Part shown: piece by piece, positions 1 to 12,360 of the stretch
Layout: each line of letters opens with the position of its first letter
How positions within the stretch are numbered: the stretch's first letter is position 1
Source: Erinaceus europaeus
Taxonomy: Eukaryota > Chordata > Mammalia > Eulipotyphla > Erinaceidae
Assembly: GCF_950295315.1 (NCBI RefSeq)
Contig: NW_026647186.1
Location: 1-64,000, forward strand
Reading direction: 5' to 3'
Length of the DNA: 64,000 nt
Translations under genes and position numbers: made by a program
Notes under the pieces: model-generated
Seen by the model: the letters and a program-made list of their open reading frames with translations, nothing else
Told to the model about the DNA's origin: nothing
Databases searched by the model: none

Positions 1-1978
1 CCACTTGTAAGAAGTATGCATGGGCATGGAGGGATTGTCTTCAGTGCTCTGGCACTGATCAACACAGGGCCACAATTTCTGTCCTTTCCAGTCACTGTCA
101 TTCTGTCTCTCTGACTGTCACTACGTGCCTTCTTCCCTGGACACTTCGTGGAAGTCAGTGCATGCATCGTGAACTCGGTCTTCCTGGTGTTGAAATTTTC
201 CTTTTTTTGCCCTTTGGATTACTTAGTCTCGTGCATATGCGTACTACAGAGGGGAACTGAGGAGACAGAGATCCTGCTGCAGGTAACATGCATATGTCCA
301 TCTCCAGCTGCAGATGTCCACGCCCTCTGTGCTTGACTCCCATTCTCCAAGGCACTGTGGCTGACACTCAGCCTAAATGCAGCCTCCTCAATTTCCTGCA
401 CAGCATCCTTGTCCTTAATCCATGAGTGCCCAGGTGAAGAGAAGTGAAACTCTACCACCCTGGCACACACATTGTGCTTTCCCTCTATTGGGCCGAATGT
501 AAAGGATCTGTGGTACTGATGGCCACACCAGTTTCCGGATTTTCCACGCAAAACGGAAGCTACCAGCGTTCAGAAAGAGGGTGTTTTGATGGCTGTGAAA
601 TGCCTTTTCCAAGTGCCTCCTGGGGTTTCAAATCCTTTTGAAATTGAAGTTCTTTCTTGTATCTAGGGAATATTCTCACCTCTGGCCCATAGGCCCTCTG
701 ATTTCGGAGCAAAGCTATCCAGGGGTCAGGAGGTCTGCCAGCCTTCTAGCACCTGGAGGGATTCTAGAGTATGTCCTCTGGCCCCAAGTGGTAACAGGTG
801 TTTCTAATTGCCTTTATTAGCAGCATCCAGGCCCTCAGGTGAGGGTCAGGGCTGTGATCTCCACTGGGAGCTCCTGATTCAGCCAATGGAGGAATCCATC
901 TTCCTTTTGTCTCTCCATAGCAAGGGCCCTGGGAGTTTGTGCTTCCTGCATGCAGAGAGACTTTGTATGTGACTCATGCATGCCTACTTCTGGGTATCTC
1001 TCTGAGTGTGATGTGTGGACACCAGGACACCATAATCAGGGATTTTGTGACTACAGGAGCAATTGACTTAGCCTGACCCAAAGGATAGGTGTGAGGGGCC
1101 GGGTTCATCCACTATTGTTTGGTCAAACACAGTTCCCATATATGTTGAAACACAGCTATTTCTGTGTTCTTTCTGGGATTGTAATCTGCTGCCCTGAGCC
1201 GTGTACTGAGAGTCTGGAGGCTGAGTAGGCAACCAAACGTGACTGGACAGGCTCATTCCCCTGAATTCTGAGGAGTGCCCCAGCTTACCCCGTTGGCAGT
1301 TTTTGGATGATAGTGAGGCATTGGATTGATTCGGGAACTCAGGAGAGGGAGACATGAGAGTACCTTTGCATATGCATTCTTTCTTAGCCAGAATCTGGGC
1401 TAGCTGGCTTGCCCTGTACAGCTAGGTTCTCTGTACATAAGTTGCAGGTGAGGCTGGCTATCTTGACACCCATGTTCTGTGTTGCTGAGGACTTATTCTG
1501 ATGCAGTCTCCGCCCCCAGGTTTTTCTATGCCCCGCTAAATCCTAGAGTGCCCCCTTTCAACCAATCCTGGCTCCGCCCCCAGGTTTTCCTATGCCTCGC
1601 TAAATCCTAGAGTGCCCCCTTTCAACCAATCCTGGCCCTACACGTCACCCCTGGTTGTCGCCCAATAAAATGCCCCCTCACCCCTCCCCTCTCTCTCTCT
1701 GGGCTCTCCCTCTCTGAGGTCTCGCTCCCTGCTCTCCCCCCGTGGTCGGCCATTGCTGGCTGGCTCCACGTGGTCTGAACCAAACCTCCACCCCCATCCT
1801 ATAATAAAGATCTGTGTACCCCTTTGCTCTGGACGTCCGCTCTCTTCTCCGCGGTGCAGCCCGACACCAGACCACCTCAACAACAGTTCTGAGACTACTA
1901 TAGGTGAGCTCTGAGCGCACACATACTCAGACATACATTCAGACAGACACACACACATTATTGTCAGGTCTGTAAGTA
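1..1978 (+). repeat. Array unit 1, B module (interrupted by a solo LTR)
   Basis: This is the first B module, entered about 30 bases after its usual start. It carries the landmarks shared by all B modules: a block around 400-650, a splice-acceptor-like pyrimidine tract ending near 667, a CAG/GTGAGG donor-like site at 836-843, an acceptor-like tract ending at 920, and a TTGCAG/GTGAGG site near 1,446-1,453. The solo LTR at 1,480-1,885 splits it. No open frame runs through the shared sequence on either strand without stops differing between copies, so I treat it as non-coding. Confidence 0.75.
1474..1891 (+). mobile_element. Solo LTR of a class II endogenous retrovirus with 6-bp target duplication
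   Basis: The LTR itself is 1,480-1,885 (406 bp). It begins TGTTG and ends CAACA, and is flanked by GTTCTG at 1,474-1,479 and 1,886-1,891. Other B modules read straight through this point without the insert, which proves insertion. A 64-bp segment is tandemly duplicated at 1,508-1,571 and 1,572-1,635, as is common in U3 enhancer regions. AATAAA at 1,803-1,808 and an upstream AATAAAAT element set the orientation as plus. A 6-bp target duplication is typical of betaretrovirus-like elements. Its sequence differs from the LTRs of the provirus at 22,561-30,211, so it belongs to another family. Confidence 0.9.
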
Positions 1979-3359
1979 CAGCATATGGTGAAGGCTGGGT
2001 CTGTCTGGGGTCTGTGGGCATGAGAGCTGCTGCCTTACAATCTCTACAAGCCAGCTTTGTACCTGCCATCAATAAACACAGTGCAGGGGGTTTTTGTCTG
2101 CTGGTCTCTTTCCAACTCATCTATTTCTCTTGTCGCCTTCTCTGTGTCTAACTCTCACATGCTCTCACACACTCTGTCTTCACTCATTGATATTTTACTT
2201 ATATACTTATTTTACTGACAGGCCCAGGTATACAAAGAGAGTTACCAGAGCACTGCTAAGCTCTGGCTTGTTTTGTTGGTGATATCACTTAGGCTACTGT
2301 AGCCACAGCTTTGTAAGTCTCTGTGACACAAGCCTTATTCTGTCTCCTCATTTCCATGGCAGTATATCTAAGACTTTATAATAAACATATACATATATAT
2401 ATATCATTTATAGAATTGTCGACCTATGTAATTGATCTTTATCAGAATTAATACATTTATAACAGCTTCCTTTTTCATTAATAATTGTCCACCTAGTTGG
2501 AGCAAGTTTCAATACGATTATAAATAATAGAACCTTCCATTAGCATTTCTAATAGCATTTCTATCAGCATCCTTATTGTAATTATCATAGTACAGAACTT
2601 GCCTCCTTTCTCTAGTGTAAGCTTCAGTACATATGAGTTTCTTTTCATTCTCCTGAAATCTTAATTTCCCTGGACTCTGAAGTGTATCGTAATTTTTGAA
2701 GCAGCCCTCTGTTTCTCAGCAGTTGGTTTCCATTTTCTGCTGTAATCAGGTCTTCTTGTGCTTTTTGTTTTTATTTTTCATTTTTTTCAAATCCTCCTAG
2801 ATCATCCCCATTTATTTGCATATTTATTTATTTAGTCCTATATTACATGACTGGTCATTTCTTCTGCTTGATAGATTTTTCTTTTATAATTGAAGGGAAG
2901 TTTACACTCACAATACATTTCGTGTGGTAAATACTACACACATATGGTGAAGGCTGGGGTGGGCTGGGGTCTGTGGATGTGAGACTGCTGCCCAGCAATC
3001 TCGACAACCCAGGTTTGAACCTGTCATGTATGAACACAGTGTGGGAGGTTTTTGACTTCTGGTCTCTTTCCCACTCTTCTATTTCTCTTCTTGCCTTCTC
3101 TGTCTCTGACTCTCACAGGCTCTCACTCACTCTGTCTGCACTCATTAATATTTTACTTATATACTTATTTTACTGACAGGCCCTGATACACAAAGAGAGT
3201 CACCAGGGCACTGCTGAGTTCTGGCTTGTTTTGTTGGTGATTTCACCTAGGTTTCTGTAGCATCAGCTTTGTAAGTCTCTGGCACAAGCCATACTATGTC
3301 ACCTCATAGCCATGTCAGTAACCCTCAGAGTGCATAATAAACACTTACATAAAATGTAC

Positions 3360-3397
<38 letters not shown>

Positions 3398-3548
3398 CAG
3401 TCATTTTTAGAATTGTTGACCTTTTTATTTGATCGTAATGAAGAATTACCACATTGATAACAGCCTCCTTATTCATAAATAATTGGTCACATAGTTGGAG
3501 CAGGATTCACTACAATTAAAAATTATAAACCTTCCAGGAGCAGTATAA
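1979..3548 (+). repeat. K/C tandem dimer of unit 1 (second copy truncated)
   Basis: Two related segments follow each other, starting near 1,979 and 2,941, about 0.96 kb apart. Each opens with a 'catatggtgaaggctggg' block and passes a TC-rich stretch, an AATAAA within 'ataataaa' and a TA microsatellite. Each then enters AT-rich sequence; in the first copy this includes an octamer-like ATTTGCAT. The second copy is cut near 3,540 and joined directly to the start of the next B module. No gene is apparent. Confidence 0.7.
3357..3398. repeat. TA-rich microsatellite in K/C
   Basis: Two runs of TA dinucleotides are separated by a single 'tacata' interruption. The same tract with the same interruption is at about 36,211-36,252. 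Identical length in the two duplicate copies is one reason to regard the duplication as very recent or artefactual. Confidence 0.9.
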
Positions 3549-5094
3549 CCTATCCTCACAAACATAAAATAACAATGCCATTTGTATAAAGTATGCATGG
3601 GCATGGAGGGTTTCTCTTCAGTGCTATGGCACTGATAAACACAGGGCCAGAATTTCTGTCCTTTTCAGTCACTGTCATTCTGTCTCTCTGACTGTCTCTA
3701 CATGCTTTCTTCCCTGGGCCCTTACTGGAAGCAGTGCATGCATCGTGAACTCGGTCTTCCTGGTGTTGAAATTTTCGTTTCTTTGCTCTTTGGATTATTT
3801 AGTCTTGTGCATATGGCGTAGTACAGAGAGGAAATGAGGAGACAGCGTTCCTGCTGCAGGTAACAGGCATATGTCCATCTCCAGCTGCAGCTGTCCAGGC
3901 CCTCTGTGAAAGACTACCATTCTCCAGGGCCCTGAGGCTGACACTCAGCCTAAATGCAGCCCTCCTCAATTTCCTGCACAGCATCCTTGTCCTTATTCCA
4001 TGAGAGCCCAGGTAAAGAGAAGTGAAACTCTACCACCCTGGAACACTCATTGTGCTTTCCCTCTATTGGGCAGAATGTAAAGGATCTGTGGTACTGATGG
4101 CCACACCAGTGTCCAGATTTTCCACGCAAAATGGAAGCTTCCAGGGTTCAGAAAGAGGGTGTTTTGATGCCTTTGAAATGTCCTTTCCAAGTGCCTCCTG
4201 GGGTTTCAAATACTTTTGAAACCTGAAGTTATTTCTTGTATCTAGGGAATATTCTCACCTCTGGCCCGAAGGCCCTCCCAACTTAGAGCACAGCTATCCC
4301 AGGGTCAGGAGGTCTGACAGCCTGCTAGCTCCTGGAGGGATTCCTGAGTATGTCCTCAGGCCCCAAGTGGTAACAGGTGTTTCCAATTGCCTTTATTAGC
4401 AGCAGCCAGGCCCTAAGGTGAGGGGCAGGGCTGTGATCTCCACTGGAAGCGCCTAATTCATCCATTGGAGTCATCCATCTTCCTTTTATTCCTGGGACTT
4501 TGTGCTTCCGGCAAGTAGAGCGACTTTGACTAGGAGACTGATGCATTCCTACTTCTGGGGATCTCTCTGAGTTTGATGTCTGGACACCAGGACACCATGA
4601 TCAGGAATGTGAGGCCGCAGGAGCAATTGCCTTAGCCAGACCCAAAGGGTAGGTGTAAGGGTCCGGGTTCATCCACTATTGTTTGGTCAAACACAGTTCC
4701 CATCTATGTTGAAACACAGCTCTTTCTGGGTACTTTCTGTGCTTGTAATTTGCTGCTCTGAGCAGTGAACTGAGAGACTGGAGGCTGCGTAGGCAGCCAA
4801 ACGTGACTGGAAAGGCTCATGCCCCTGAATTCTGATGGGTGCCCCAGCTTCCCCAAGATGATAGATAGTGAGGTATGGGATTGAATAGGGAACTCAGGAG
4901 ATTTAGACATGAGAGGCCCTTTGCATATGCATTCTTGCTTTGCCTGAATCTGGGCTAGCTGGCTTGCCCTGACCAGATAGGTTCTCTGTATATAAGTTGC
5001 AGGTGAGGCTAGCTACCTTGACACCCATGTTCTGAGACTACTACAGGTGAGCTCTGAGCACAAACAAACACACAGTCAGAGAGACAGTCAGACA

Positions 5095-5129
<35 letters not shown>

Positions 5130-5268
5130 CTGTCAGGTCTGGTAGTACAGCATATGTTGAAGGCTGGGGCTGTCTGGGGTCTGTGGGCATGAGAGCTGCT
5201 GCCTTACAATCTTTACAAGCCAGGTTTGAAGCTGTCATCAATGAACACAGTGTAGGAGGTTTTTTAAT
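3549..5268 (+). repeat. Array unit 2, B module
   Basis: The module starts at the conserved 'aacctatcctcac' block and keeps the full order of B landmarks up to the K-like 'gaacacagtgtaggagg' sequence, where it is fused to an A fragment. An internal deletion near 4,480 removes part of the acceptor-like pyrimidine tract and the 'tctccatagcaaggg' block present in other copies. Open frames here are the same frames seen in other copies but with different stops, so no protein is assigned. Confidence 0.7.
5096..5126. repeat. (CA)n microsatellite in B module
   Basis: A pure CA run follows AGAC/ACAG-type tetranucleotide repeats. A similar ACAG plus CA tract sits at the same place after the 'ctacaggtgagctctgagcac' block in most B modules, with a length that differs between units. 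Confidence 0.9.
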
Positions 5269-5508
5269 TCTGAGACACTGAAGAGGGAGAGGTTTTTGCC
5301 CTGAGGTTTGCACTGGGAATTAGCAGCTCCCCTGTGTGTGTTGCCAGACTAGGAAACTTGTGGTGCCTGTCCATGTGGATAGTCTCCTGGATGAGTTCCT
5401 TCTCAAGCCTTTTTCGATTGTTCCGATGGAGCTGCATATAGCTAATGATCTGGAGATATAACTCCTTTGGTCAATTCTTTTCCTGATGCACAGTTTCTCT
5501 CATATATA
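5269..5508 (+). repeat. Truncated A module fused to unit 3
   Basis: The sequence enters the A module at 'gacactgaagagggagagg' and leaves it near 5,506, just before the usual CT/TA microsatellite. It continues without a break in the middle of the next B module at 'tgatggccacaccag'. It is a recombination remnant about 240 bp long with no open frame of its own. Confidence 0.7.
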
Positions 5509-6114
5509 GTGATGGCCACACCAGTGTCCAGATTTTCCGTGCAAAACGGAAGCTTCCAGGGTTCTGAATTAGGGTGTTCTGATGGCTTTGAAAAGTCTTT
5601 TCCAAGTGCCTCATAGGGTTTCAAATCCTTTTGAAATCTGAGGTTCTTTCTTTTTTTCTCAGCTCTGGCCAGAAGGCCCTCCCAACTCGGAGCACAGCTA
5701 TCCTGGGTCAGGAGGTCTGCCAGCCTGCTAGCTCCTGGAGGGATTTCTGAGTATGTCATCAGGACCCAAGTGGTAACAGGTGTTTCCAATTGCCTTTATT
5801 AGCAGCAGCCAGGCCCTCAGGAGAGGGGCGGGGCTGTGATCTCCACTGGAATCTCCTAATTCATCCCATGGAGGCATCCACCTTCCTTTAGTCTCTCCAT
5901 AGCAAGGGCCCTGGGATTTTACATATGCATTCTTGCTTAGCCACAATCTGGGCTAGCTGGCTTGCCCTGTCCAGCTAGGTTCTCTGTACATAAGTTGCAG
6001 GTGAGGTTGGCTACCTTGACACCCATGGTCTGAGACTACTATAGGTGAGCTCTGAGCACACACAGACACACACAGACAGACACACACTCACACACATTAC
6101 TGTCAGGGTGGTAG
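5509..6114 (+). repeat. Array unit 3, partial B module
   Basis: Only the central part of B is present. It starts at 'tgatggccacaccag' and has an internal deletion near 5,916 that joins 'ggccctggg' to 'cattcttgcttagcc', removing about 0.5 kb present in other units. The donor-like site that reads CAG/GTGAGG elsewhere is CAGGAGAGG here, so the putative 82-nt intron would not splice in this copy. Confidence 0.65.
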
Positions 6115-7640
6115 TACAGCTAATGGTGAAGGTTGGGGCTGTATGGGGTCTGTGGGCATGAGAGCTGCTGCCTTACAATCTTTACAAGCCAGGTTTGAAC
6201 CTGTCATCCATGAACACAGTGTAGGAGGTGTTTGACTTCTGGTCACTTTCCAAATCATCTATTTCTTTTCTCTCCTTCTATGTCTCTGACTCTCACAGGC
6301 TCTCACTCACTCTGTCTGCACTCAGTAATGTTTTACTTAATCCTTATTTTATTGACAGGCCCAGATATACAAAGAGAGTTGCCGGAGCACTGATGAGCTC
6401 AGGCTTGTGTTGGTGATTTCACCTAGGCTACTGGAGCCTCAGCTTTGTAAGTATCTCTGACACAAGCCATAATCTGTCTCCTCATATCCATGGCAGTATC
6501 TCTCAGACTATATAATAAACATATACATCCATATATATACATTTATATATATATATGTATATGTTATTTTTAGAATTGTCGACCTATGAAATTGATCTCA
6601 ATCAGAATTAACACATTTATAACAGCTTCCTTTTTCATTAATTACTGGCCACCTAGTTGGAGCAGGATTCAATACTATAATAAATAATAGACCCTTCCAG
6701 TAGCATTTCTAATAGCATTTCTATCAGCATCCTTATTGTAATTATCATAGTAAAGAACTTGCCTCCTTTCTCTAGTGTAAGCTTTAGTACATATGATTTT
6801 CTTTTCATTCTCCTGATATCTTAATTTCCCTGGACTCTGAAGTGTCTCAGAATTTTTGAAGCAGCCCTCTGTTTCTCAGCAGATGGTTTTCATTCTCTCC
6901 TGTAATCAGGTCTTCTTGTGCTTTTTGTTTTTCTTTTTCTTTTTTTTTTTTCAAATCCTCCTAGATCATCCCCATTTATTTGCATATTTATTTATTTAGT
7001 CCTATATTACATGAGGGGTCATTTCTTCTGCTTGATAGATTTTTCTCTTATAATTGAAGGGAAGTTTACACTCACAATACATTTCGTGTCGTAAATACTA
7101 CACACATATGTTGATGGCTGGGGTGGTCTGTGTTCTGTGGACTTGAGACTTCTGCCTTACAATCTCAACAACCCAGGTTTGAACCTGTCATGTATGAACA
7201 CAGTGTGGGAGGTTTTTGACTTCTGGTCTCTTTCCCACTCTTCTATTTCTCTTCTTGCCTTCTCTGTCTCTGACTCTCACGGGCTCTCACTCACTCTGTC
7301 TGCACTCATTAATATTTTACTTATATACTTATTTTACTGACAGGCTCTGATATACAAAGAGAGTCGCTTTTTTTGTTGGCGATTTCACCTAGGTTTCTGG
7401 AGCCTCAGCTTTGTAAGTCTCTCTGACACAAGCCATACTCTGTCTCCGCATAGCCATGCCAGTATCCCTCAGAGTTTATAATAAAGATACACATACATAT
7501 ATGTACATATATATATATCAGTCATTTTTAGAATTTTTGAACTTTTTCTTTGATCTTAATGCAGAATTACCACATTTATAACAGGGTCCTTACTCATAAA
7601 TAATTGGTCACATAGTTGGAGCAGGATTCACTACAATTAT
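6115..7640 (+). repeat. K/C tandem dimer of unit 3
   Basis: Two K/C segments begin near 6,115 and 7,108. Both have the TC-rich stretch, an 'ataataaa' motif and TA microsatellites. The second is truncated in its AT-rich part and joins unit 4 near 7,650 at 'gattttatatgcatatgg'. No coding region is supported. Confidence 0.65.
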
Positions 7641-8992
7641 AAATTTTAAGATTTTATATGCATATGGTGTAGTACAGAGGGGAACTGCGGAGACAGCGTT
7701 GCTGCTGCAGGTTCCAGGCATATGTCCATCTCCAGCTGCAGCTGTCCAGGCCCTCTGTGCTTGACTGCCATTCTCCAGGGCCCTGAGGCTGACACTCAGC
7801 CTCAATGCAGCCCTCCTCACCTTCCTGCACAGCGTCCTTGTCCTTATTCCATGAGAGCCCTGGTCAAGAGAAGTGAAACTCTACCACCCTGGCATACACA
7901 TTGTGCTTTCCCTCTATTGGGCCGAATGTAAAGGATTTGTAGTACTGATGACCACACCAGTGTCCAGATTTTGAATGCAAAATGGAAGCTTCCAGGGTTC
8001 AGAAAGAGGGTGTTTTGATGGCTGTGAAATGTCTTTTCCAAGTGCCTCCTGGGGTTTCAAATCCTTTTGAAACCTGAAGTTCTTTCTTGTATCTAGGGAA
8101 TATTCTCACCTCTGGCCCGATGTCCTCAAAACTAGGAGCACAGCTATCCCGGGGTCAGGAGGTCTCCCAGCCTGCTAGCTCCTGGAGGGATTCCTGAGTA
8201 TGTCCTCAGGTCCCACGTGGTAACAGGTGTTTCCAAGTGCAATTATTAGCAGCAGCCAGGCCCTCAGGTGTAGGCGGGGCCATGAACTCCACTGGAAGCT
8301 CCTAATTCCACCAATGGAGGCATCCATCTTCCTTTTGTCTCTCCATAGCAAGGGCCTGGGGAGTTTGTGCTTCCTGCAAGCAGAGAGACTTTGTATGGGA
8401 CACTTATGCATGCCTACTTCTGGGAATCTCTCTGAGTGTGATGTGTGGACACCAGGACCCAATGATCATGGATTGTGAGGCCACAGGAGCAATTGCTTTA
8501 GCCGGACCCAAAGAGTAGGTATGATGGCCGGTTTCATCCACTATTGTTTGGTCAAACACAGTTCTCATCTATGTTGAAACACAGCTCGTTCTGGGCTGGT
8601 CATCTGCTGCCCTGAGCAGTGGACTGAGAGTCTGGAGGCTGAGTAGGCAGCCAAACGTAACTGGACAAGCTCATGCCGCTGAATTCCGAGGGGTGCCCCA
8701 GCTTACCCCGTTGGCAGTGTTTGGATGATAGGGAGGCATGGGATTGAATTGGGAACACAGGAGAGGGAGACATGAGAATACCTTTGCATATGCATTCTTG
8801 CTTAGCCAGAATCTGGGGTAGGTGGCTTGCACTGACCAGCTAGGTTCTCTGTACATAAGTTGCAGGTGAGGCTGGCTATCTTGACACCCATGCCTTGAGA
8901 CTACTATTGGTGAGCTCTGAGCACATACAGACACACACAGACAGCCAGCCAGACAGACACACACACATTACTGTCAGGTCTGGTACTACATC
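7641..8992 (+). repeat. Array unit 4, B module (5' end missing)
   Basis: The unit lacks the first roughly 180 bases of B and starts at the block beginning 'gcatatggtgtagtacag'. The rest follows the standard order to the ACAG/CA tract at about 8,925-8,967. The donor-like site near 8,270 reads CAGGTGTAGG, a weaker match than in most other copies. Confidence 0.7.
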
Positions 8993-9394
8993 ATATGGTG
9001 AAGGCTGGGGTTATATGGGGTCTGTGGGCATGAGAGCTGCTGCCTTACAATCTATAAAAGCCAGCTTTGAACCCGTCATCAATGAACACAGTGTAGGAGG
9101 TTTTTGAATTCTGGTCTTTTTCCAACTAATCTATTTCTCTTCTCGCCTTCTCTGTCTCTAACTCTCACATTCTCTCTCACACTCTTTCTTCACTGATTGA
9201 TATTTTACTTATATACGTATTTTACTGACAGGACCAGATATATAAAGAGAGTTACCAGAGCACTGCTGAGCTCTGGCTTGTTTTGTTGGTGATATCACCT
9301 AGGCTACTGAAGCCACAGCTTTGTAAGTCTCTATGACACAAGCCATATTCTGTCTCCTCATTTCCATGGCAGTTTATCTTAGACTTTATAATAA

Positions 9395-9425
<31 letters not shown>

Positions 9426-10935
9426 CTGTCCTTTTGAGAATTGTCGACCTATGTTGATCTTTATCAAAATTAACACATTTATAACAGCTTCCTTTTTCAT
9501 TAATAATTGGCCACCTAGATGGAGCAGGATTCAATATAATTATAAATAATAGAACCTTCCAGTAGCATTTCTAATAGCATTTCTATCAGCATCCTTATTG
9601 TAACTATCATAGTACAGAAGTTGCCTCCTTTCTCTAGTGTAAGCTTCAGTACATATGAGATTCTTTTCATTCTCCTGAAATATTAATTTCCCTGGACTCT
9701 GAAATGTCTTGGAATTTTTGAAGCAGCCCTCTGTTTCTCAGCATATGGTTTCCATTTTCTGCTGTAATCAGGTCTTCTTGTGCTTTTTTTTAGTTCTCAT
9801 TTTTTTCAATCCTCCTATATCATCCCCATTTATTTGCATATTTATTTAGTCCTATATTAGATGAGGGGTCATTTCTCCTGCTTGATAGATTTTTCTCTTA
9901 TAATTGAAGGGAAGTTTACACTCACAATACATTTCATGTCGTTAATACTACACACATATGGTGAAGGCTGGGGTGGTCTGGGGTCTGTGGACTTGAGACT
10001 TCTGCCTTACAATCTCTACAACCCAGGTTTGCACCTCTCATGTATGAACACAGTGTGGGAGGTTTTTGACTTCTGGTCTCTTTCCCACTCTTCTATTTCT
10101 CTTCTTGCCTTCTCTGTCTCTGACTCTCACAGGCTCTCACTCACTCTGTCTGCACTCATTAATATTTTACTTTTATACTTATTTTACTGACAGGCCCTGA
10201 TATACAAAGAGAGTCACCAGGGCACTGCTGAGCTCTGGCTTGTTTTGTTGCCGATTTCACCTAGGTTTCTAGAGCCTCAGCTTTGTAAGTCTCTGTGGCA
10301 CAAGCCATACTCTGTCTCCTCATAACCATGCCAGTATCCCTAAGAGTCTATAATAATGATACACTTACATATATGTAAATATATATACAAATATATATAT
10401 CAGTCATTTTTAGAATTGTTGAACTTTTTATTTGATCTTAATGCAGAATTACCACATTTATAACAGCCTCATTATTCATAAATAATTGGTCACATAGTTG
10501 GAGCAGGATTCACTACAATTATAAATTATAAACCTTTCAGGAGCATTTCCAATAGCCTTTCTATCAGTATCCTAATTGTAATTATCATAGCACAGAACTT
10601 CTCTACATTTTCTAGTGTAAGCTTCAATACGTATGCCTTTCTTTTCATTCTCGGTAATTCTTAATTTGCCTGGACCCTGAAGTGTCAGGGAAGTTTTGAA
10701 GCAGCCCTCTGTTTTCAGCAGACATTTTCTGTATTTCTGCTGTAATCAGGTATTCCTGTGGTTTTTGTTTTTACTTTTTTCAAATCCTCCTAGATCATCC
10801 CCATTTATTTGCATATTTATTTATTTATTTAGTCCCATATCACATGAGGGGTCATTTCTTCTGCCTGATAGATTTTCTCTTATAATTGAAGGGAACTTTG
10901 AAACACAATACATTTCCTTTTGCAGATACTACACA
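8993..10935 (+). repeat. K/C tandem dimer of unit 4
   Basis: This is a complete dimer with segments starting near 8,993 and 9,955. It includes a pure TA run at about 9,397-9,423 and an octamer-like ATTTGCAT in each AT-rich half. The second copy leads into module D at 10,936, so this unit and the one at 55,611 show the intact order K/C-K/C-D. No gene is apparent. Confidence 0.7.
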
Positions 10936-11843
10936 CTACTACAACTATTACTGCACTGTTTTTGACAGTGACATCCAATGCACAATTGATTAGTATTGCA
11001 TGGCTCTAAACAATGTTCACTATTTAACCTACAATGTTTTTAACTTCACAATTATTTATTCTGTTCTTTCATGGGTGATGAATGCTTTACAGTCAACTGT
11101 TACATGTAATAGTGGGCACAGGGGTAATTTTTCCCACTTTCCCTGTATTTCTGTACATCATTTGTATCTTTCTTACTGAGGAGAAGGAAACAGTCATAAA
11201 TTGAGAGAGCAGGGCCCAAGCAGGAAGAGAGACAGAGAGACAGCTGCAGTTCTGATTTGACACTAGCCCAGCTTTTCTCTAGCTGGGTAAGTGGTGACCA
11301 GGAGCTCAAAACGGGGTCCTGGGCTTCCACATAATTCCCTGGCTTCTCAAACAACTGTGCCTCCAACCCAAGCTCCCTTCGTTGTCCATGTAACTATCGA
11401 TCTGCTCTAGGCACTTCTCACCTTCTTATGCCAGAAACTTAACACTACTCCCCTCCACCCATGAAACTTTGACCTTTTACTTGAGTGCAAAACAGCAACC
11501 CCAATCCACGTTATTTCAGGGAAAAGTGTGTGCGTCTCTGTGGGAGGGTATGTGTGTGTGTATGTTTACATAAGTGTGTTTCCATTATGATTACCACTGT
11601 TGTTTCTTTATTCCTGACACAGGGCCTTAGGAACTGGGTTGTGTTATGACAAAGGAAGTTTCCACTGCACAAGTGGTTTTTCAAATATGAATAGCACATT
11701 GGATATTCAGGACACTGTTGTGCATTCTCCCAGGTGGTCCTCAGATGGGTTCTTTCCTTTACTATTCCCATGCTGTGTGTAATTTTCTGTGTAGACTCAA
11801 AGAGGAGTGGCATGGGGGAGCTCAGCTGTTTTCTGCTGTGTGT

Positions 11844-11858
11844 CCACAAGGTGGCAGC
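11844..11858 (+). promoter_or_regulatory. CTCF-like motif 1 in D module
   Basis: CCACAAGGTGGCAGC matches the CTCF core consensus CCASYAGRKGGCRS at all but one position. The same motif is present in all three D modules. Binding is inferred from sequence only. Confidence 0.45.
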
Positions 11859-12090
11859 AAAGCCCATAGTTAAGTGTAGTGATTCTGTGGAATGAGGAGA
11901 ACTCTGGGATTTGTGGCCCATGTACAGCAAGGTTGAAATTGACGTAGAGTGCCCTAGACATCTGTTATTTCCTGTTGGGTGGGGGGATCCCCCATTTGGC
12001 TTTGCAAGTGGAAGGGGTTTCTCTCTTTGTCTGGGATGACTCTACTGGGAGCTTGTGAATCCCTGTGCTCAGCTGCATTCTGCTGTGTGT

Positions 12091-12105
12091 CCATAAGAGG
12101 GCAGC
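12091..12105 (+). promoter_or_regulatory. CTCF-like motif 2 in D module (weaker)
   Basis: CCATAAGAGGGCAGC differs from the CTCF core consensus at two positions here. The copy at 58,740-58,754 reads CCACGAGAGGGCAGC and differs at only one. The orientation is the same as motif 1. Confidence 0.35.
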
Positions 12106-12360
12106 ACCAGTTCGGGACTAAGGCTCCATGGGGCAAGTGCCCTGAGTCACTGGGGTACTAGAGTGGAGATAGTGTTTCTGGGTGTGCCCCAAGAGGATGG
12201 CCAGCCTAGCGCAAGCAGGCAGTGTCCTAAGGATGGGTCCAGACCGGAGCTGTGTGGGTCGTGTTGGCAGAAACAGGGCCTTCAGTGAAATACAGACAGT
12301 CCCAAGTGGCGAGTCTAAGAGCCCTTGCCCACTGAGCCTGAGCGGAGTGCCCAGTTCGTA

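Larger units (their letters stand above)
10936..12360 (+). repeat. D module of unit 4
   Basis: This 1.4-kb segment occurs three times in the window: here, at 43,790-45,214 and at 57,571-58,980. It is the least repetitive part of the array. It contains a GT-rich stretch near 11,525-11,575 and two CTCF-like motifs about 250 bp apart, each preceded by 'ctcagctg' and 'ctgctgtgtgtcc', which suggests a local duplication. The longest open frames are 88-139 codons on the minus strand, are not bounded by recognisable features and resemble no family I know. Confidence 0.65.

Noticed and set aside
444..641. Plus-strand 65-codon frame shared by several B modules (4,022, 15,943, 18,817, 33,298)
   Set aside because: It is interrupted or altered in other copies, has no family resemblance, and overlaps an equally long frame on the other strand.
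4325..4546. Minus-strand open frame of about 75 codons recurring in many B modules (for example 5,728, 16,245, 19,120, 50,164, 54,786, 61,925)
   Set aside because: It recurs because the modules are homologous. Starts and N-terminal parts differ between copies, there is no recognisable domain, and it lies antisense to the stronger splice-like layout. No sign of coding selection could be judged by eye.
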